Assembly: GCA_047967505.1 (NCBI GenBank)
Contig: CM106539.1
Reading direction: 5' to 3' (one strand)
DNA length: 64,000 nt
From: Dipteris shenzhenensis
Lineage: Eukaryota; Polypodiophyta; Polypodiopsida; Gleicheniales
Under the pieces are notes generated by a model. It saw nothing but the letters and a program-made list of their open reading frames with translations, did not search any database and was not told the origin of the DNA. Shown here in pieces: positions 33,509-47,200 of the stretch. The position numbers and the translations under genes are program-made. The number at the start of each line of letters is the position of its first letter. Position 1 is the stretch's first letter.

Positions 33509-33538
33509 ATGAAACACCTATTTCATTAATTTTGGACT
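33509..33538 (+). repeat. Left target duplication (ATGA) and 26-bp terminal inverted repeat
   Basis: ATGA at 33,509-33,512 and the inverted repeat at 33,513-33,538, identical over 26 bp to the reverse complement of 62,929-62,954. Confidence 0.8.
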
Positions 33539-33568
33539 TTTTGTGTTGTTTTTGGACGAAGCCCAAAA

Positions 33569-33673
33569 ATCCTTCCCAAATGAAAACTTTACTTTGTGAA
33601 AATATCCTTCCCAAATCAAAATTTTACTTTCTGAAAATATTCTTCCCAAATCAAAAGTTCACTTTGTGGCACT
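33569..33673 (+). repeat. Left subterminal tandem repeat, three 35-bp units
   Basis: AT(C/T)CTTCCCAAAT starts units at 33,569, 33,604 and 33,639, each followed by an (A/T)CTTT- or TACTTT-type TG stretch. They start 31 bp inside the terminal repeat, where transposase-binding repeats are often found. Confidence 0.8.
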
Positions 33674-34089
33674 ATCATATTCACATAAAAATATTGTTTT
33701 TTCAATCTATACTTTTGCACCAACATGCAGAATTTGAAATAATCCTATATTAGAAATTCTAGCTATATCTAAGTTATTTGTTAATTTAATTATTTTTAAT
33801 ATTTTTCCTTGACGTTTTTCCTTGACGTGATAAATTTATAAATCCATGAAAGGAGACTTAAATATTTCATGAAAATAACATTGTCATGGACAATATGCAC
33901 AAAATTTTTAAAACTTTTAATAAATAGAAAAAAGACATGATGCCATAAGACCCAAGTTTTGTATTGAACCAAAGAGGTATAATAGCAATTATAGCTATTA
34001 TTATATGATTACATTGAGAGACGTTGCTCTCAGCTAGAGTCTTTATATCCAAAATGATATAGATTGAACATATGTTTACAATTTAAATT

Positions 34090-34560
34090 ATTGCTCTTAA
34101 AGAGCCTCAATTCATGCCATCTGCATAATTTGACTCCCCATTGTCTTATTGCTCAATGTCATGACAGTCCCTTGCCAGGTGCCATCTACATAATTTGACT
34201 CCCACTTGTCTTGCCAAGCCTTGCCCCTTGGGTGCATTGACTCCCCATTGTCTTATTGCTCAATGCGATAGTCCCTTGCCAGGTGCCATCTGCATTAACT
34301 CCCTATTGTCTTGCCAAGCCTTGACCCTTGGGTGACATCTAGTGCAAAATATAGGTGCCATCTGCATTAACTCCCACAAGTTATCTTGCCAAGCCTTGCC
34401 CCTTGGGTGCATTGACTCCCCATTGTCTTATTGCTCAATGTGATAGTCCCTTGCCAGGTGCCATCTGCATTAACTCCCTATTGTCTTGGCAAGCCTTGAC
34501 CCTTGGGTGACATCCAATGCATATTTTGACTCTCATTTGACATAGGAGGTGATGACTCTG
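34090..34560. repeat. Degenerate tandem repeats (CCTTGCCAGGTGCCATCT-type)
   Basis: Blocks such as CCCATTGTCTTATTGCTCAA, CCCTTGCCAGGTGCCATCTG and GCCAAGCCTTGCCCCTTGGG recur at about 34,140-34,240, 34,245-34,340 and 34,410-34,510, in units near 110-180 bp. This lies between the left end and the 3' end of the transposase-like gene. No coding sequence was recognised. Confidence 0.75.
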
Positions 34561-34637
34561 ATTATAATTGTCTTGGATTGGCTTCTTGCCTAGTACCCAA
34601 ATAAAATCCTTCAATGGACTTCAATACAAAGCTTTAA

Positions 34638-37592
34638 TCATGGACATTCTTCATTTGCGCTGTCTCCTTCTACTTCCTCCATGGCGAGCATCCTTAAAAA
34701 TTCGTGTATATGCAAAATAGTTTGCTGTGGTATTTTTATTTTTCCTTCTACCTCATATCCCATGCGCTTCTTTGATTTCTTTGCCCTTGAATGCCAAGAC
34801 ACTATGATTGTCTCCGTCGAAACTTGAGAGACCGCTTCATCATTTGGGACCCACTCCTTCATTATACAATTAGTATACAATGTGTTGTTATCCATATTCT
34901 CCTTCCTACCCTTTGGCTCATACCATACCGCTGTAAATGTTGTAGCTCTCCCTTGGTCATCTCTTTGCACATCAACTACTTTTGCAACCCAAAACTTCAC
35001 ATTCTCATATTCATCATCCGATGGCCGAACCACAACAAAACAATCGACCTCTATATCTACTTGTGGCATAAACTCTCTCTTATTCGGTCCACAATATGGA
35101 CATGGGAGTAATGATACAAATTGATTTTCAAATACTGGAGCTGGGCGCAAATCGTTATGAACATTTGGCCAAAACATATTGCATTCTTCCTTGACATCCT
35201 TTGAGCCTCGCATTCTCTCAAGGTCCTTTATTAAATTTCGTGTCTTGTTAATTACAGTGGTGGTGTGTTCTCTCCAAGTAGGCTTCGAATCAGGATATCT
35301 CCGAAGCATTTCCTCTTTGTATGTAATAAATGCTTTTAATCCTTCTATTTCATAGTTAGACCTCTCATTGAATTCTTGTATAGGAGCCCATGTTGGATAC
35401 CTTTCCTTGCTGGAAATTGAAGTTAAGAGACTGTAAGGTTCTTCAGGTTCCCATTTTGTATCATGAGAATATTGTTGCCATTGCATTACAGGTTTTTCAT
35501 CTTAAAAAAAAAAACGAAAGTAGTGTGGATTGGTATGACCTATCAATGCATCACCACCCGTTTGTATGAAAGGTAGAATGAAGCTCTTCCAATCATACAT
35601 TCTTTCGAGCCTCTCACATACTGTACTTTCCTTACGACCACCAACTTGCCTGCCACATCTTCTTACCAAGTCATCTATTGTCTCCACATCCTTGCATTTA
35701 AGCTCCCTTGAGACTGTGCTAAAAACCTGATCGATATCCTCATGTGTATGCCCAACATACAAAAAATCCACATTCGACCTCATTGAAGATTCGATGAGCA
35801 ACTAGCATGGAGCAGAATGCAAACATGAGTACATTCTTATTTTCTCGCCAGTAATTATCAGCTTGTGTTCTCAAAGTCGGTGGTAGGCGACCTTTTTCTG
35901 CATGTACATTGCGAATTGCCTTCATAATAGATGCTACAACTTGATTGCTATCATGTAGATGCAAGGAATCAATCCATATATCTGCAAAGAACTTAATTCC
36001 ATGCACTAATACTCCACATAGATGTGTCTTTAGAAAGTGCTTTCCTTGTAATTTAGGTGGAGTGGCAACAAAACGAGGCAATGTTGTTGTATTCTGATCC
36101 ATGCCATCTACAATAAGGCACATGTAGTCATCGGGATGCGAAATAGCTTGCTCCTTCCAAAATGCATATTTTTGTCAGGAATGTCGAATAAGTTCATGAT
36201 GAGATTTTTGGTTTTTTTTGTATAATTCCCTTTGATTTGGACATGTTGCACTCTTAATCGCTCGCTTTAAATCATCATAGACATTGCACTTTGACATTTT
36301 TTGCCTCCTTAGGATTTTAACATATCCAAAGTTCTTCTTCCAAAGAGTATACAAAGTATGAGAAGAAGCTATGGCATCCCCTCTTTGCCTTTGCTTTTCT
36401 ACAATAGAGTCAAATACTTCGAGCTTTGTCAAGCCCATTGGAAGGTGCATTTCAGTGATCGCATCACCGTTAGGGAGTTTGGTAGATATATGGGGTTGAG
36501 GTAAAGCATTTTCATGTATGAAGTCTTGCAAAATTGCTGCTGCCCTAACAGTTGAGATTCTTGATTTGGACCTTCCTCTATTACCGTGAATGCTAAATTT
36601 GTTGCCGCCCTTTGCCTTGCTGACTAAATCCCAATATGTACCATGGGATAATCCAGTAATATTGCGATATGCCTTATTGCAAATCCTTTTTCCATTTACG
36701 AGAGGTTTTACCTTTTGTCTTGAACTTAGCCTTTTATTGCCATTCTGAAGAAAGCAAGAGAGACTTGTGAGAAGGTATTCATTTCTTTTGCTTCCTCTTC
36801 TTTGCCACACGTGTCCTCTACATTCCCTGATGTCTGCAAGATCAATGAAGCGCATACATCTTCGCTTGCAACATAGATATCCCAATGCATTTAACATGTT
36901 CTCCTCCTCCATTACTCTCTTCCTCTTTAGTTGCTTTTGTGGATCTACTTGGATTCGCTTTCTCTTCATGCATATGTATGACCGTTTTCGTTCCTCGTGC
37001 ATGTTGTTATCTATATTTATGCACTTCTTCTCCTCACATTTGTTTGTAACCAAGCATCCATGATTGGTCGTTGCATCCTTGTCCATATCACAATCAAAGT
37101 TAAATATTGAATAATCCTCTATTGATCTCATCCTTGTTTTTAACATACTCTTAGGACCATTCAATGAATTCAATATTCTACGAGAGTATTGAGAACCTTG
37201 AAACTCTTCCACTTCTGAGAGAACATCACTCATTGGGACATCTTGCATGGCTTTCACAAATCCACAAGCTTGATTGACACCAGGTTTGTTAATATGCATG
37301 AACTCATCCACACTTGACAAGACATCGCTATTGAAACCTTTGCCCTTCTCACTGTGCAAGAATTCATCCACCCCAGATAAGGCTTCGCTTCTAAAATCAT
37401 TTTGTTTCTCGGAACCAATGAACTCATGAGGAACTCATCCACTCCAGATAAGATGTCACTTCTATAATTGAGTATATTGAAATCATCCACATTTGAAGTG
37501 ATAGAGCCTGGCACATGGGCACGCTTTTTAGGTCCTTTGATATTGTAGTATACCTTGTCTTTATCATTGAAAACCACGTGCCTCTTTCTCAT
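34638..37592 (-). pseudogene. DUF7869-like putative DDE transposase, broken
   Basis: Minus-strand reading starts at ATG 37,592 (MRKRHVVFNDKDKVYYN). The N-terminal part has four degenerate repeats around LSGVDEF, interrupted by a frameshift near 37,430. Next come a Lys/Arg-rich zone and RECRGHVWQRRGSKRNEYLL. The conserved core has IVDGMDQNTTTLP, LCGVLVHGIKFFADIWID, TQADNYWRENKN and LYVGHTHEDIDQVFS. This D...D-N...HTHED layout is that of the domain I know as DUF7869, which looks like an RNase H-fold DDE nuclease (inference). The C-terminus has a BAH/chromo-like stretch (FWVAKVVDV...AVWYEPKG). Lesions: TGA at 36,177-36,175, a frameshift near 35,790 and a TAA near 35,504. The 3' end faces the left terminal repeat. 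Confidence 0.65.
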
Positions 37593-37601
37593 GTTTAAAA
37601 A

Positions 37602-38154
37602 TTACATGCTCCATCTCATATTCTTGCCTACCTCATAGTAGGGATCACATAAGGATGTTATGTTATCAACCATACCATCATTAGTGACTTTTAGAATCCT
37701 CATCTGTGCAAATGACCATTGCTCCACTTGTTCAAATTCCAATACTTCACCTTCTGCTACAGTCTTATTTGCAAATGATCTCATTTGTAAAATGTCCCCT
37801 ATAGTAAAATCCAAGGTGGTGCACTTTGTATTCTTGATAATGTCTGTTGCATAAGTCTCATCTTTGTCCCATGCTATAAATGATTTGCTGGATGTATTGT
37901 AGGGCATAACATCTCCAAGTGTTTCCATATCTCCACATTTATACTTTAGCTCAACATGTGCGCTAAGAATCTTTGATACAGTAACTGCCACCTTATCTTC
38001 GCCAAGTCTTCGAAAGTGGCAAACTGAATTGGGATCACTATCATGGATTGTAGCAAATGCAACTACTTCTCTTTTGCTACATAAAATCACATCCATCCCT
38101 GGAACAAAATCTATAGCCATCTCCTTTGTAAGAGTCCTTCGCAAGCAAGCTACA
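37602..38154 (-). CDS. DUF8039-like ORF, 3' exon of an adjacent gene or N-terminal part of the transposon gene
   Basis: The frame begins after a possible acceptor (ACTGTAG, near 38,155); the TTG at 38,144 is not a start. It contains VVAFATIHDSDPNSVCHFRR, KVAVTVSKIL and YKCGDMETLGDVMPYNTSSK, resembling the short domain DUF8039 found in plant transposon-linked proteins (GxIxSTDPNxxVxGxPLG pattern). No lesion is seen over 180 codons. The stop is at 37,602-37,604, 10 bp before the downstream ATG at 37,592, so the two could be separate cistron-like exons or parts of one broken gene. The upstream exon was not found; satellite DNA begins at about 38,240. Confidence 0.5.
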
Positions 38155-38244
38155 GTAGCAACAATTACATAAATATTAGTCTCTTTTTAATAATCTACTC
38201 ATTTATTATAATTTTTAATCTCTTTTTAATTAGTACTTAATGTA

Positions 38245-41200
38245 TTGGTGGGAGAAGTTATCCGATCAAGTACTCATCAGATGGACATGCCAAATTATCC
38301 TTTGCATGGTCGATCGAGCATTAAATACTATTTTTGCTCTAGTGTCATGCACATCCGTAAAAAAACACGAGCCTATTAGGTATGTTATCCAATCAAGCAC
38401 TTATGGGATGGGTGTGCCACTTTTCATGTAAGTTAATTCCACCTAGTTGAAGGTGTGTGCAAAGTATTGTGCCCATCGGATATGCTTTGCATTGTCGATC
38501 AAGCATAAAACACCGTTTTTGCCTTAGTGTCATGCACAACCATGAAAAAGCACAGTCCTAAGTGTGTTAATCAAACAAGTACTTATTGGATGGGGGCTCC
38601 ACTTTTCACGCAAGTCCGTTTCAACTAGGTTGAGATGCGTGCAAAGTATTGTCACCATCGGATATGCTCTGCATGGTCGATTACGCATTATATAATGTTC
38701 TTCCCATAGTGATATGCACATCTACAAAAAAACACGCCCTTAGGTATGCTATCTAACCAAGTACTACTTATCGGATGGGTGTGCCTCTTTGACAAAATTT
38801 CAATACCACCTAGGTTAAGGCGTAGGAAAAGTACTACTCCCATCGGATATGCTTTGCATGGTCGATCGAGCATTAAATACTATTTTTGCTCTAGTGTCAT
38901 GCACATCCGTAAAAAAAACACGCTGCTAGGTGTGTTATCCGATCAAGTACTTATGCGATGGGAATGCCACTTTGCATGTAAGTCAATTCCACCTGGTTAA
39001 AGGTTTGTGTAAAGTATTGTGCCCATCGGATATGCTTTGCATTGTGGATCAAGCATAAAACACCGTTTTTGCCTTAGTGTCATGCACAACCATGAAAAAA
39101 CACGGTCCTAGGTGTGTTATTCAAACAAGTACTTATCGGATGGGGGCTCCACTTTGCACGCAAGTCCGTTTCAACTACGTTGAGGTGCGTGCAAAGTATT
39201 GTCACCATCGGATATGCTTTTCATGGTCGATCATGCCTTATACACCATTTTTTCTCTAGTGATATGCACATCCGCAAAAAAACACGCCCTTAGGTGTGTT
39301 ATCTCACCAAGTACTTATCGGATGGGTGTGCCTCTTTGAGAACATTTCAATACCACCTAGGTTGAGGCATACAAAAAGTGTTGTGCCCATCGGATATCCT
39401 TTGCATGATCGATCGAGCAATAAATACTATTTTTTGCTCTAGTGTCATGCACATCCGTAAAAAAACACGCTGCTAGGTATGTTATCCGATTAAGCACTTA
39501 TGGGATGGGAGTGCCACTTTACAAGTAAGTTAATTACACCTAGTTGAAGGTGTGTGCAAAGTATTGTGCCCATCAGATATGCTTTGCATTGTCGATCAAG
39601 CATAAAATACCGTTTTTGCCTTAGTTTCATGCACAACCATGAAAAAACACAGTCCTAAGTGTTAATCAAACAAGTACTTATCGGATGGGGGCTCCAGTTT
39701 GCACGCAAGTCCGTTTAAACTAGGTTGAGATGCATGCAAAGTATTGTCACCATCGGATATGCTCTGCATGGTCAATTACACATTATACAACGTTTTTCCT
39801 GTAGTGATATGCACATCCGCAAAAAAACATGCCCTTAGGTATGTTATCTGACCAAGTACTTATTGGATGGGTGTGCCTCTTTGAGAACATTTCAATACCA
39901 CCTAGGTTAAGGTATAGGAAAATTATTGTGCCCATCGGATATGCTTTGCATGGTCGATCGAGCATTAAATACAATTTTTACCTTAGTGTCATGCACATTC
40001 GTAAAAAAACACGCTGCTAGGTGTGTTATCCGATCAAGTAATTATGCGATGGGAATTCCGCTTTTCATGTAAGTCAATTCCACCTAGTTGAAGGTGTGTG
40101 CAAAGTATTGTGCCCATCGGATATGCTTTGCATTGTCGATCAAGCATAAAACACCATTTTTGCCTTTGTGTCATGCACAACCATATAAAAACACGGCCGT
40201 AGGTGTGTTATTCAAATAAGTACTTATCGGATGGGGGCTCCACTTTGCATGCAAGTCCAATTCAACTATGTTGAGGTGCGTGCAAAGTATTGTCACCATC
40301 GGATATGCTTTGCATGGTCGATCACGTATTATACACTATTTTTTCCCTAGTGATATGGACATCCGTAAAAAAACACGCCATTAGGTGTGTTATCTGACCA
40401 AGTACCTATCGGATGGCTGTGCCTCATTGAGAACACTTAAATACCACCTAGGTTGAGGTCTAAGAAAAGTTTTTTGCCCATCGGATATCCTTTGCATGGT
40501 CGATCGAGCATTAAATACTATTTTTGCTCTAGTGTCATGCACATCCGTAAAAAAACACGCTGCTAGGTATGTTATCCGATCAAGCACTTATGTGATGGGC
40601 GTGCCACTTTGCATGTAAGTCAATTCAACATAGTTTAAGGTGTGTGCAAAGTATTGTGCCCATCGGATATGCTTTGCATTGTCGATCAAGCATAAAACAC
40701 CGTTTTTGCCTTAGTGTCATGCACAACCATGAAAAAACACGGTCCTAGGTGTGTTATTCAAAGAAGTACTTATCGGATGGGGGCTCCACTTTGCACGCAA
40801 GTCTTTTTCAGCTATCTTAAGGTGTGTGCAAAGTATTGTCACCATCGGATATGATTTGCATGGTCGATCACACATTATACACCGTTTTTTCCCTAGTGGT
40901 ATGCACATCCGCAAAAGAACACGCCCTTAGGTGTGTTATCTGACCAAGTACTTATCAGATGGGTGTGCCTCTTTGAGAACATTTCAATACCACCTAGGGA
41001 AGTATTGTGCCCATTATATATCCTTTGCATGGTCGATCGAGCATTAAATACTATTTTTGCTCTAGTGTCATGCACATCCGTAAAAAAAACATGCTGCTAG
41101 GTATGTTATCCAATCAAGCGTATTTGGGATAGGTATGCCACTTTGCATGTAATTCAATTCCACCTAGTTGAATGTGTGTGCAAAGTATTGTGCCCATCGG

Positions 41201-44200
41201 ATATGCTTTGGATTGTCGATCAAGCAAAAAACACCGTTTTTGTCTTAGTGTCATGCACAACCATGAAAAAACACAGTCCTAAGTGTGTTAATCAAACAGT
41301 ACTTATCAGATGGGGGCTCCAGTTTGCACACAAGTACATTTCAACTAGCTTGAGATGGGTGGAAAGTATTGTCACCATCGGATATGCTCTGCATGGTCGA
41401 TTACGCATTATACAACGTTTTTCTCATAGTGATATGCACATCCACAAGAAAACATGCCCTTAGGTATGTTATCTGACCAAGTACTTATTGGATGGGTGTG
41501 CCTCTTTGAGAACATTTCAATACCACCTAGGTTGAGGTATAGGAAAAGTATTGTGCCCATCGGATATGCTTTGCATGGTCGATCGAGCATTAAATACCAT
41601 TTTTGCCTTAGTGTCATGCACATCCGTAAAAAAACACGCTGCTAGGTGTGTTATCCGATCAAGCACTTATGCGATGGGAATGTCACTTTGCATGTAAGTC
41701 GATTCCACCTAGTTGAAGGTGTGTGCAAAGTATTGTGCCCATCGGATATGCTTTGCATTGTCAATCAAGCATAAAACACCGTTTTTGTCTTAGTGTCATG
41801 CACAACCATATAAAAACACGGTCCTAGGTGTGTTATTCAAACTAGTACTTATCGAATGGGGGCTCCACTTTGCACGCAAGTCCATTTCAACTACGTTGAG
41901 GAGCGTGCAAAGTATTGTCACCATCGCATATGCTTTGCAGCATGGTTGATCACGCATTATACACCATTTTTTCCCTAGTGATATGCACATTCGCAAAAAA
42001 ACACGCCCTTAGGTGTGTTATCTGACCAAGTACTTATCGGATGGGTGTGCCTCTTTGAGAACATTTCAATACCACCTAGGTTAAGGCATAAAAAAAGTTT
42101 TGTGCCCATCGGATATCCTTTGCATGGTCGATCGAGCATTAAATACTATTTTTGCTCTAGTGTCATGCACATCCGTAAAAAAACACGCTGCTAGGTATGT
42201 TATCCGATCAAGCACTTATGGTATGGGCGTGCCACTTTGCATGTAAGTCAATTCCACCTAGTTGAAGGTGTGTGAAAAGTATTGTGCCCATCGGATATCC
42301 TTTGCATTGTCGATGAAGCATAAAACACCGTTTTTGCCTTAGTGTCATGCACAACCATGGAAAAACACGGTCCTAGGTGTGTTATTCAAACAAGTACTTA
42401 TCGGATGGGGGCTCCACTTTGCATTCAAGTACCTTTCAACTACATTGAGGTGTGTGCAAAGTATTGTCACCATCGGATATGATTTGCATGGTCGATCACG
42501 CATTATACACCGTTTTTTCCCTAGTGGTATGCAAAAAAACACGCCCTTAGGTGTGTTATCTGACCAAGTACTTATCGGATGGGTGTGCCTCTTTGAGAAC
42601 ATGTCAATACCACCTAGGTTGAGGCATAAAAAAAGTTTTGTGCCCATCAGATATCCTTTGCATGGTCGATTGAGCATTAAATACTATTTTCGCTCTAGTG
42701 TCATGCACATCCGTAAAAAAACACACTGCTAGGTATGTTATCTGATCAAGCACTTATGGGATGGGCATGCCACTCTGCATGTAAGTCAATTTTACCTAGT
42801 TGAAGGTGTGTGCAAAGTATTGTGCCCATCGGATATGCTTTGCATTGTTGATCAAGCATAAAACACCATTTAGGCCTTAGTCATGCACCACCATATAAAA
42901 ATACGGCCGTAGGTGTTATTTAAATGAGTACTTATCCGATGGGGGCTCCACTTTGCAAAAAAGTCTGTTTACCACCTAGGTTGAGGTGTACAAAAAGTAT
43001 TGTGCCCATCGGATATCCTTTGCATGGTTGATCGAGCATTAAATACTATTTTTGCTCTAGTGTCATGCACATCTGTAAAAAAACACGCTGCTAGGTATGT
43101 TATCTGATCAAGCACTTATGGGATGGGCGTGCCACTTTGCATGTAAGTCAATTCCACCTATTTGAAGGTGTGTGCAAAGTATTGTGCCCATTGGATATGC
43201 TTTGCATTGTCGATCAAGCATAAAACACCGTTTTTGCCTTAGTGTCATGCACAACCATATAAAAACACGGCTGTAGGTGTGTTATTCAAATAAGTACTTA
43301 TCCGATGGGGGCTCCACTTTGCACACAAGTCTGTTTCAATTACGTTGAGGTGCGTGCAAAGTATTGTCACCATCGGACATGCTTTGCATGGTCGATCATG
43401 CATTATACACCATTTTTTCCCTAGTGATATGCACATCCGCAAAAAACCACACCCTTAGGTGTGTTATCTGACCAAGTACTTATCGGATGGGTGTGCCTCT
43501 TTGAGAACATTTCAATACCACCTAGGTTAAGGTGTACGAAAAGTGTTGTGCCCATAGGATATCCTTTGCAAGGTCGATTGAGCATTAAATACTATTTTTG
43601 CTCATGTCATGCACATCCATAAAAAAACACGCTGCTAGGTATGTTATCCGATCAAGCACTTATGGGATGGGCATGCCACTTTGCATGTAAGTTAATTCCA
43701 CCTAGTTGAAGGTGTGTGCAAAGTATTGTGCCCATCGGATATGCTTTGCATTGTCGATCAAGCATAAAACACCGTTTTTGCCTTAGTGTCATGCACAACC
43801 ATGAAAAAACACGGTCCTAAGTGTGTTAATCAAACAAGTTCTTATCGGATGGGGGCTCCAGTTTGCATGCATTGTCTGTTTCAACTAGGTTGAGATGCGT
43901 GTAAAGTGTTGTCACCATCGGATATGCTCTACATGGTCGATTACGCATTATACAATGTTTTTCCCGTAGTGATATGCACATCCGCAAAAAAAGATGCCCT
44001 TAGATATGTTATCTGACCAAGTACTTATCGGATGCGTGTGCCTCTTTGAGAACATTTCAATACCACCTAGTTGAAGGTGTAGGAAAAGTATTATGCCCAT
44101 CTAATATGCTTTGCATGGTCGATCGAGCATTAAATACCATTTTTGCCTTAGTGTCATGCACATCCGTAAAAAAACACGCTGCTAGGTGTGTTATTCGATC

Positions 44201-47200
44201 AAGTACTTATGCGATGGGAATGCCACTTTGCATTTAAGTCAATTCCACCTAGTTGAAGGTGTGTGAAAAGTATTGTGCCCATCGGATATGCTTTGCATTG
44301 TCGATCAAGCATAAAACACCGTTTTTGCCTTTGTCTCATGCACAACCATATAAAAACACGGTCCTAGGTGTGTTATTCAAACTAGTAGTTATCGGATGGG
44401 GGCTCCACTTTGCACGCAAGTCCGTTCCAACTACGTTGAGGTGCATGAAAAGTATTGTCACCATCGGATATGCTTTGCATGGTCGATCACACATTATACA
44501 CCATTTTTTCTCTAGTGATATGGACATCCGCAAAAAAACATTCCCTTAGGTGTGTTATCTCACCAAGTACTTATCGGATGGGTGTGCCTCTTTGAGAACA
44601 TTTCAATACCACTAGGTTTAGGTGTACAAAAAGTGTTGTGCCCATAGGATATCCTTTGCATGGTCAATTGAGCATTAAATACTATTTTTGCTCTAGTGAA
44701 ATGCACATCCATAAAAAAACACGCTGCTAGGTATGTTATCCGATCAAGCACTTATGGGATGGGCATGCCACTTTGCATGTAAGTTGATTCCACCTAGTTG
44801 AAGGTGTGTGCAAAGTATTGTGCCCATAAGATATGATTTGCATTGTCGATCAAGCATAAAACACCGTTTTTGCCTTAGTGTCATGCACAACCATGAAAAA
44901 ACACGGTCCTAGGTGTGTTATTCAAACAAGTACTTATTGGATGGGGGCTCCAGTTTGCACGCAAGTCCGTTTCAACTAGGTTCAGATGCGTGCAAAGTAT
45001 TTTCACTATCGGATATGCCTTGCATGGTCGATCACGCATTATACACCATTTTTTCCCTAGTGATATGCACATCCGCAAAAAAACACGCCATTAGGTGTGT
45101 TATCTAACCAAGTACTTATCGGATGGGTGTGCCTCATTGAGAAAATTTCAATACCACCTAGGTTGAGGTGTAAGAAAATTTTTGTGCCCATCGGATATCC
45201 TTTGCATGATCGATCGAGCATTAAATACTATTTTTGCTCTAGTGTCATGCACATCCATAAAAAAACACGCTGCTAGGTATGTTATCCGATCAAGCACTTA
45301 TGGGATGGTAGTGCCACTTTGCATGTAAGTGAATTCCACCTATTTGAAGGTGTGTGCAAAGTATTGTGCCCATTGGATATGCTTTGCATTGTCGATCAAG
45401 CCTAAAACACCATTTTTGCCTTAGTGTCATGCACAACCATGAAAAAATACGGTCCTAAGTGTGTTATTCAAACAAGTACTTATCGATGGGGGCTCCACTT
45501 TGCACGCAAGTCCGTTTCAACTACGTTGAGATGCGTGCAAAGTATTGTCACCATCGGATATGATTTGCACGGTCGATCACGCATTATACCCCGTTTTTGG
45601 CCTTGGTATCATGTATAACCATCAAAAAACACGGCCATAGGTATGTTAATCAAATAAGTACTTACCGGATGGAAGCTCCACTTTGCAAGCAAGTCTGTTT
45701 CAACTACGTTGAGGTGCATGCAAAGTATTATCACCATCGGATATGCTTTGCATGGTCGATCACGCATTATACACCATTTTTTACCTAGTGATATGGACAT
45801 CCGCAAAAAAACATGCCATTAGGATTGTTATCTGACCAAGTACTTATCGGATGGGTGTGCCACATTGAGAACATTTCAATACCACCTAGGTTAAGGCATA
45901 CAAAAAGTGTTGTGCCCATCGGATATCCTTTGCATGGTCGATCGAGCATTAAATACTATTTTGGCTCGTGTCATGCACATCCGTAAAAAAACACGCTGCT
46001 AGGTATGTTATCCGATCAAGCACTTATGGGATGGGAGTGCCACTTTGCATGCAAGTTGATTCCACTTAGTTGAAGGTGTGTGCAAAGTATTGTGCCCATC
46101 GGATATGCTTTGCATTGTCGATCAAGCATAAAACACCGTTTTTGCCTTAGTGTCATGCATAACCATGAAAAAACACGGTCCTAGGTGTGTTATTCAAACA
46201 AGTACTTATCGGATGGGGGCTCCACTTTGCACACAAGTTCGTTTCAACTACATTGAGGTGTGTGCAAAGTATTGTCACCATCGGATATGCTTTGCATGGT
46301 CGATCATGCATTATACGCCATTTTTTCCCGAGTGATATGCACATTCGCAAAAAAACACGCCCTTAGGTGTGTTATCTGACCAAGTACTTATCGGATGGGT
46401 GTGCCTCTTTGAGAACATTCCAATACCACCTAGGTTGAGGTGTATGAAAAGTGTTGTGCCCATCGGATATCCTTTGCATGATCGATCGAGCAATAAATAC
46501 TATTTTTGCTCTAGTGTCATGCACATCCGTAAAAAAACACGCTGCTAGGTATGTTATCCGATCAAGCACTTATGGGATGGGAGTGCCACTTTGAATGTAA
46601 GTCAATTCCACCTAGGTTAAGGTGTGTGCAAAGTATTGTGCCTATTGGATATGCTTTGCATTGTCGATCAAGCATAAAACAATGTTTTTGCTTTAGTGTC
46701 ATGCACAACCATGAAAAAACGCTGTCCTAAGTGTGTTAATTAAACCAGTACTTATCGAATGGGGGCTCCACTTTGCACGCAAGTCTGTTTCAACTACGTT
46801 GAGGTGCGCACAAAGTATTATCACCATCGGATATGCTTTGCATGGTCGATCACACATTGTACACCATTTTTTCCCTAGTGATATGGACATCCGTAAAAAA
46901 ACACGCCCTTAGGTGTGTTATCTGACCAAGTACTTATCGGATGGGTGTGCCTCTTTGAGAACATTTCAATACCACCTAGGTTGAGGCATACGAAAAGTGT
47001 TGTGCCCATGATATATCCTTTGCATGGTCGATCGAGCATTAAATACTATTTTTGCTCTAGTGTCATCCACATCCGTAAAAAAACACACTGCTAGGTATGT
47101 TATCTGATCAAGCACTTATGGGATGGGCATGCCACTTTGCATGTAAGTCAATTCCACCGAGTTGAAGGTGTGTGCAAAGTATGGTGCCCATCGGATATGC

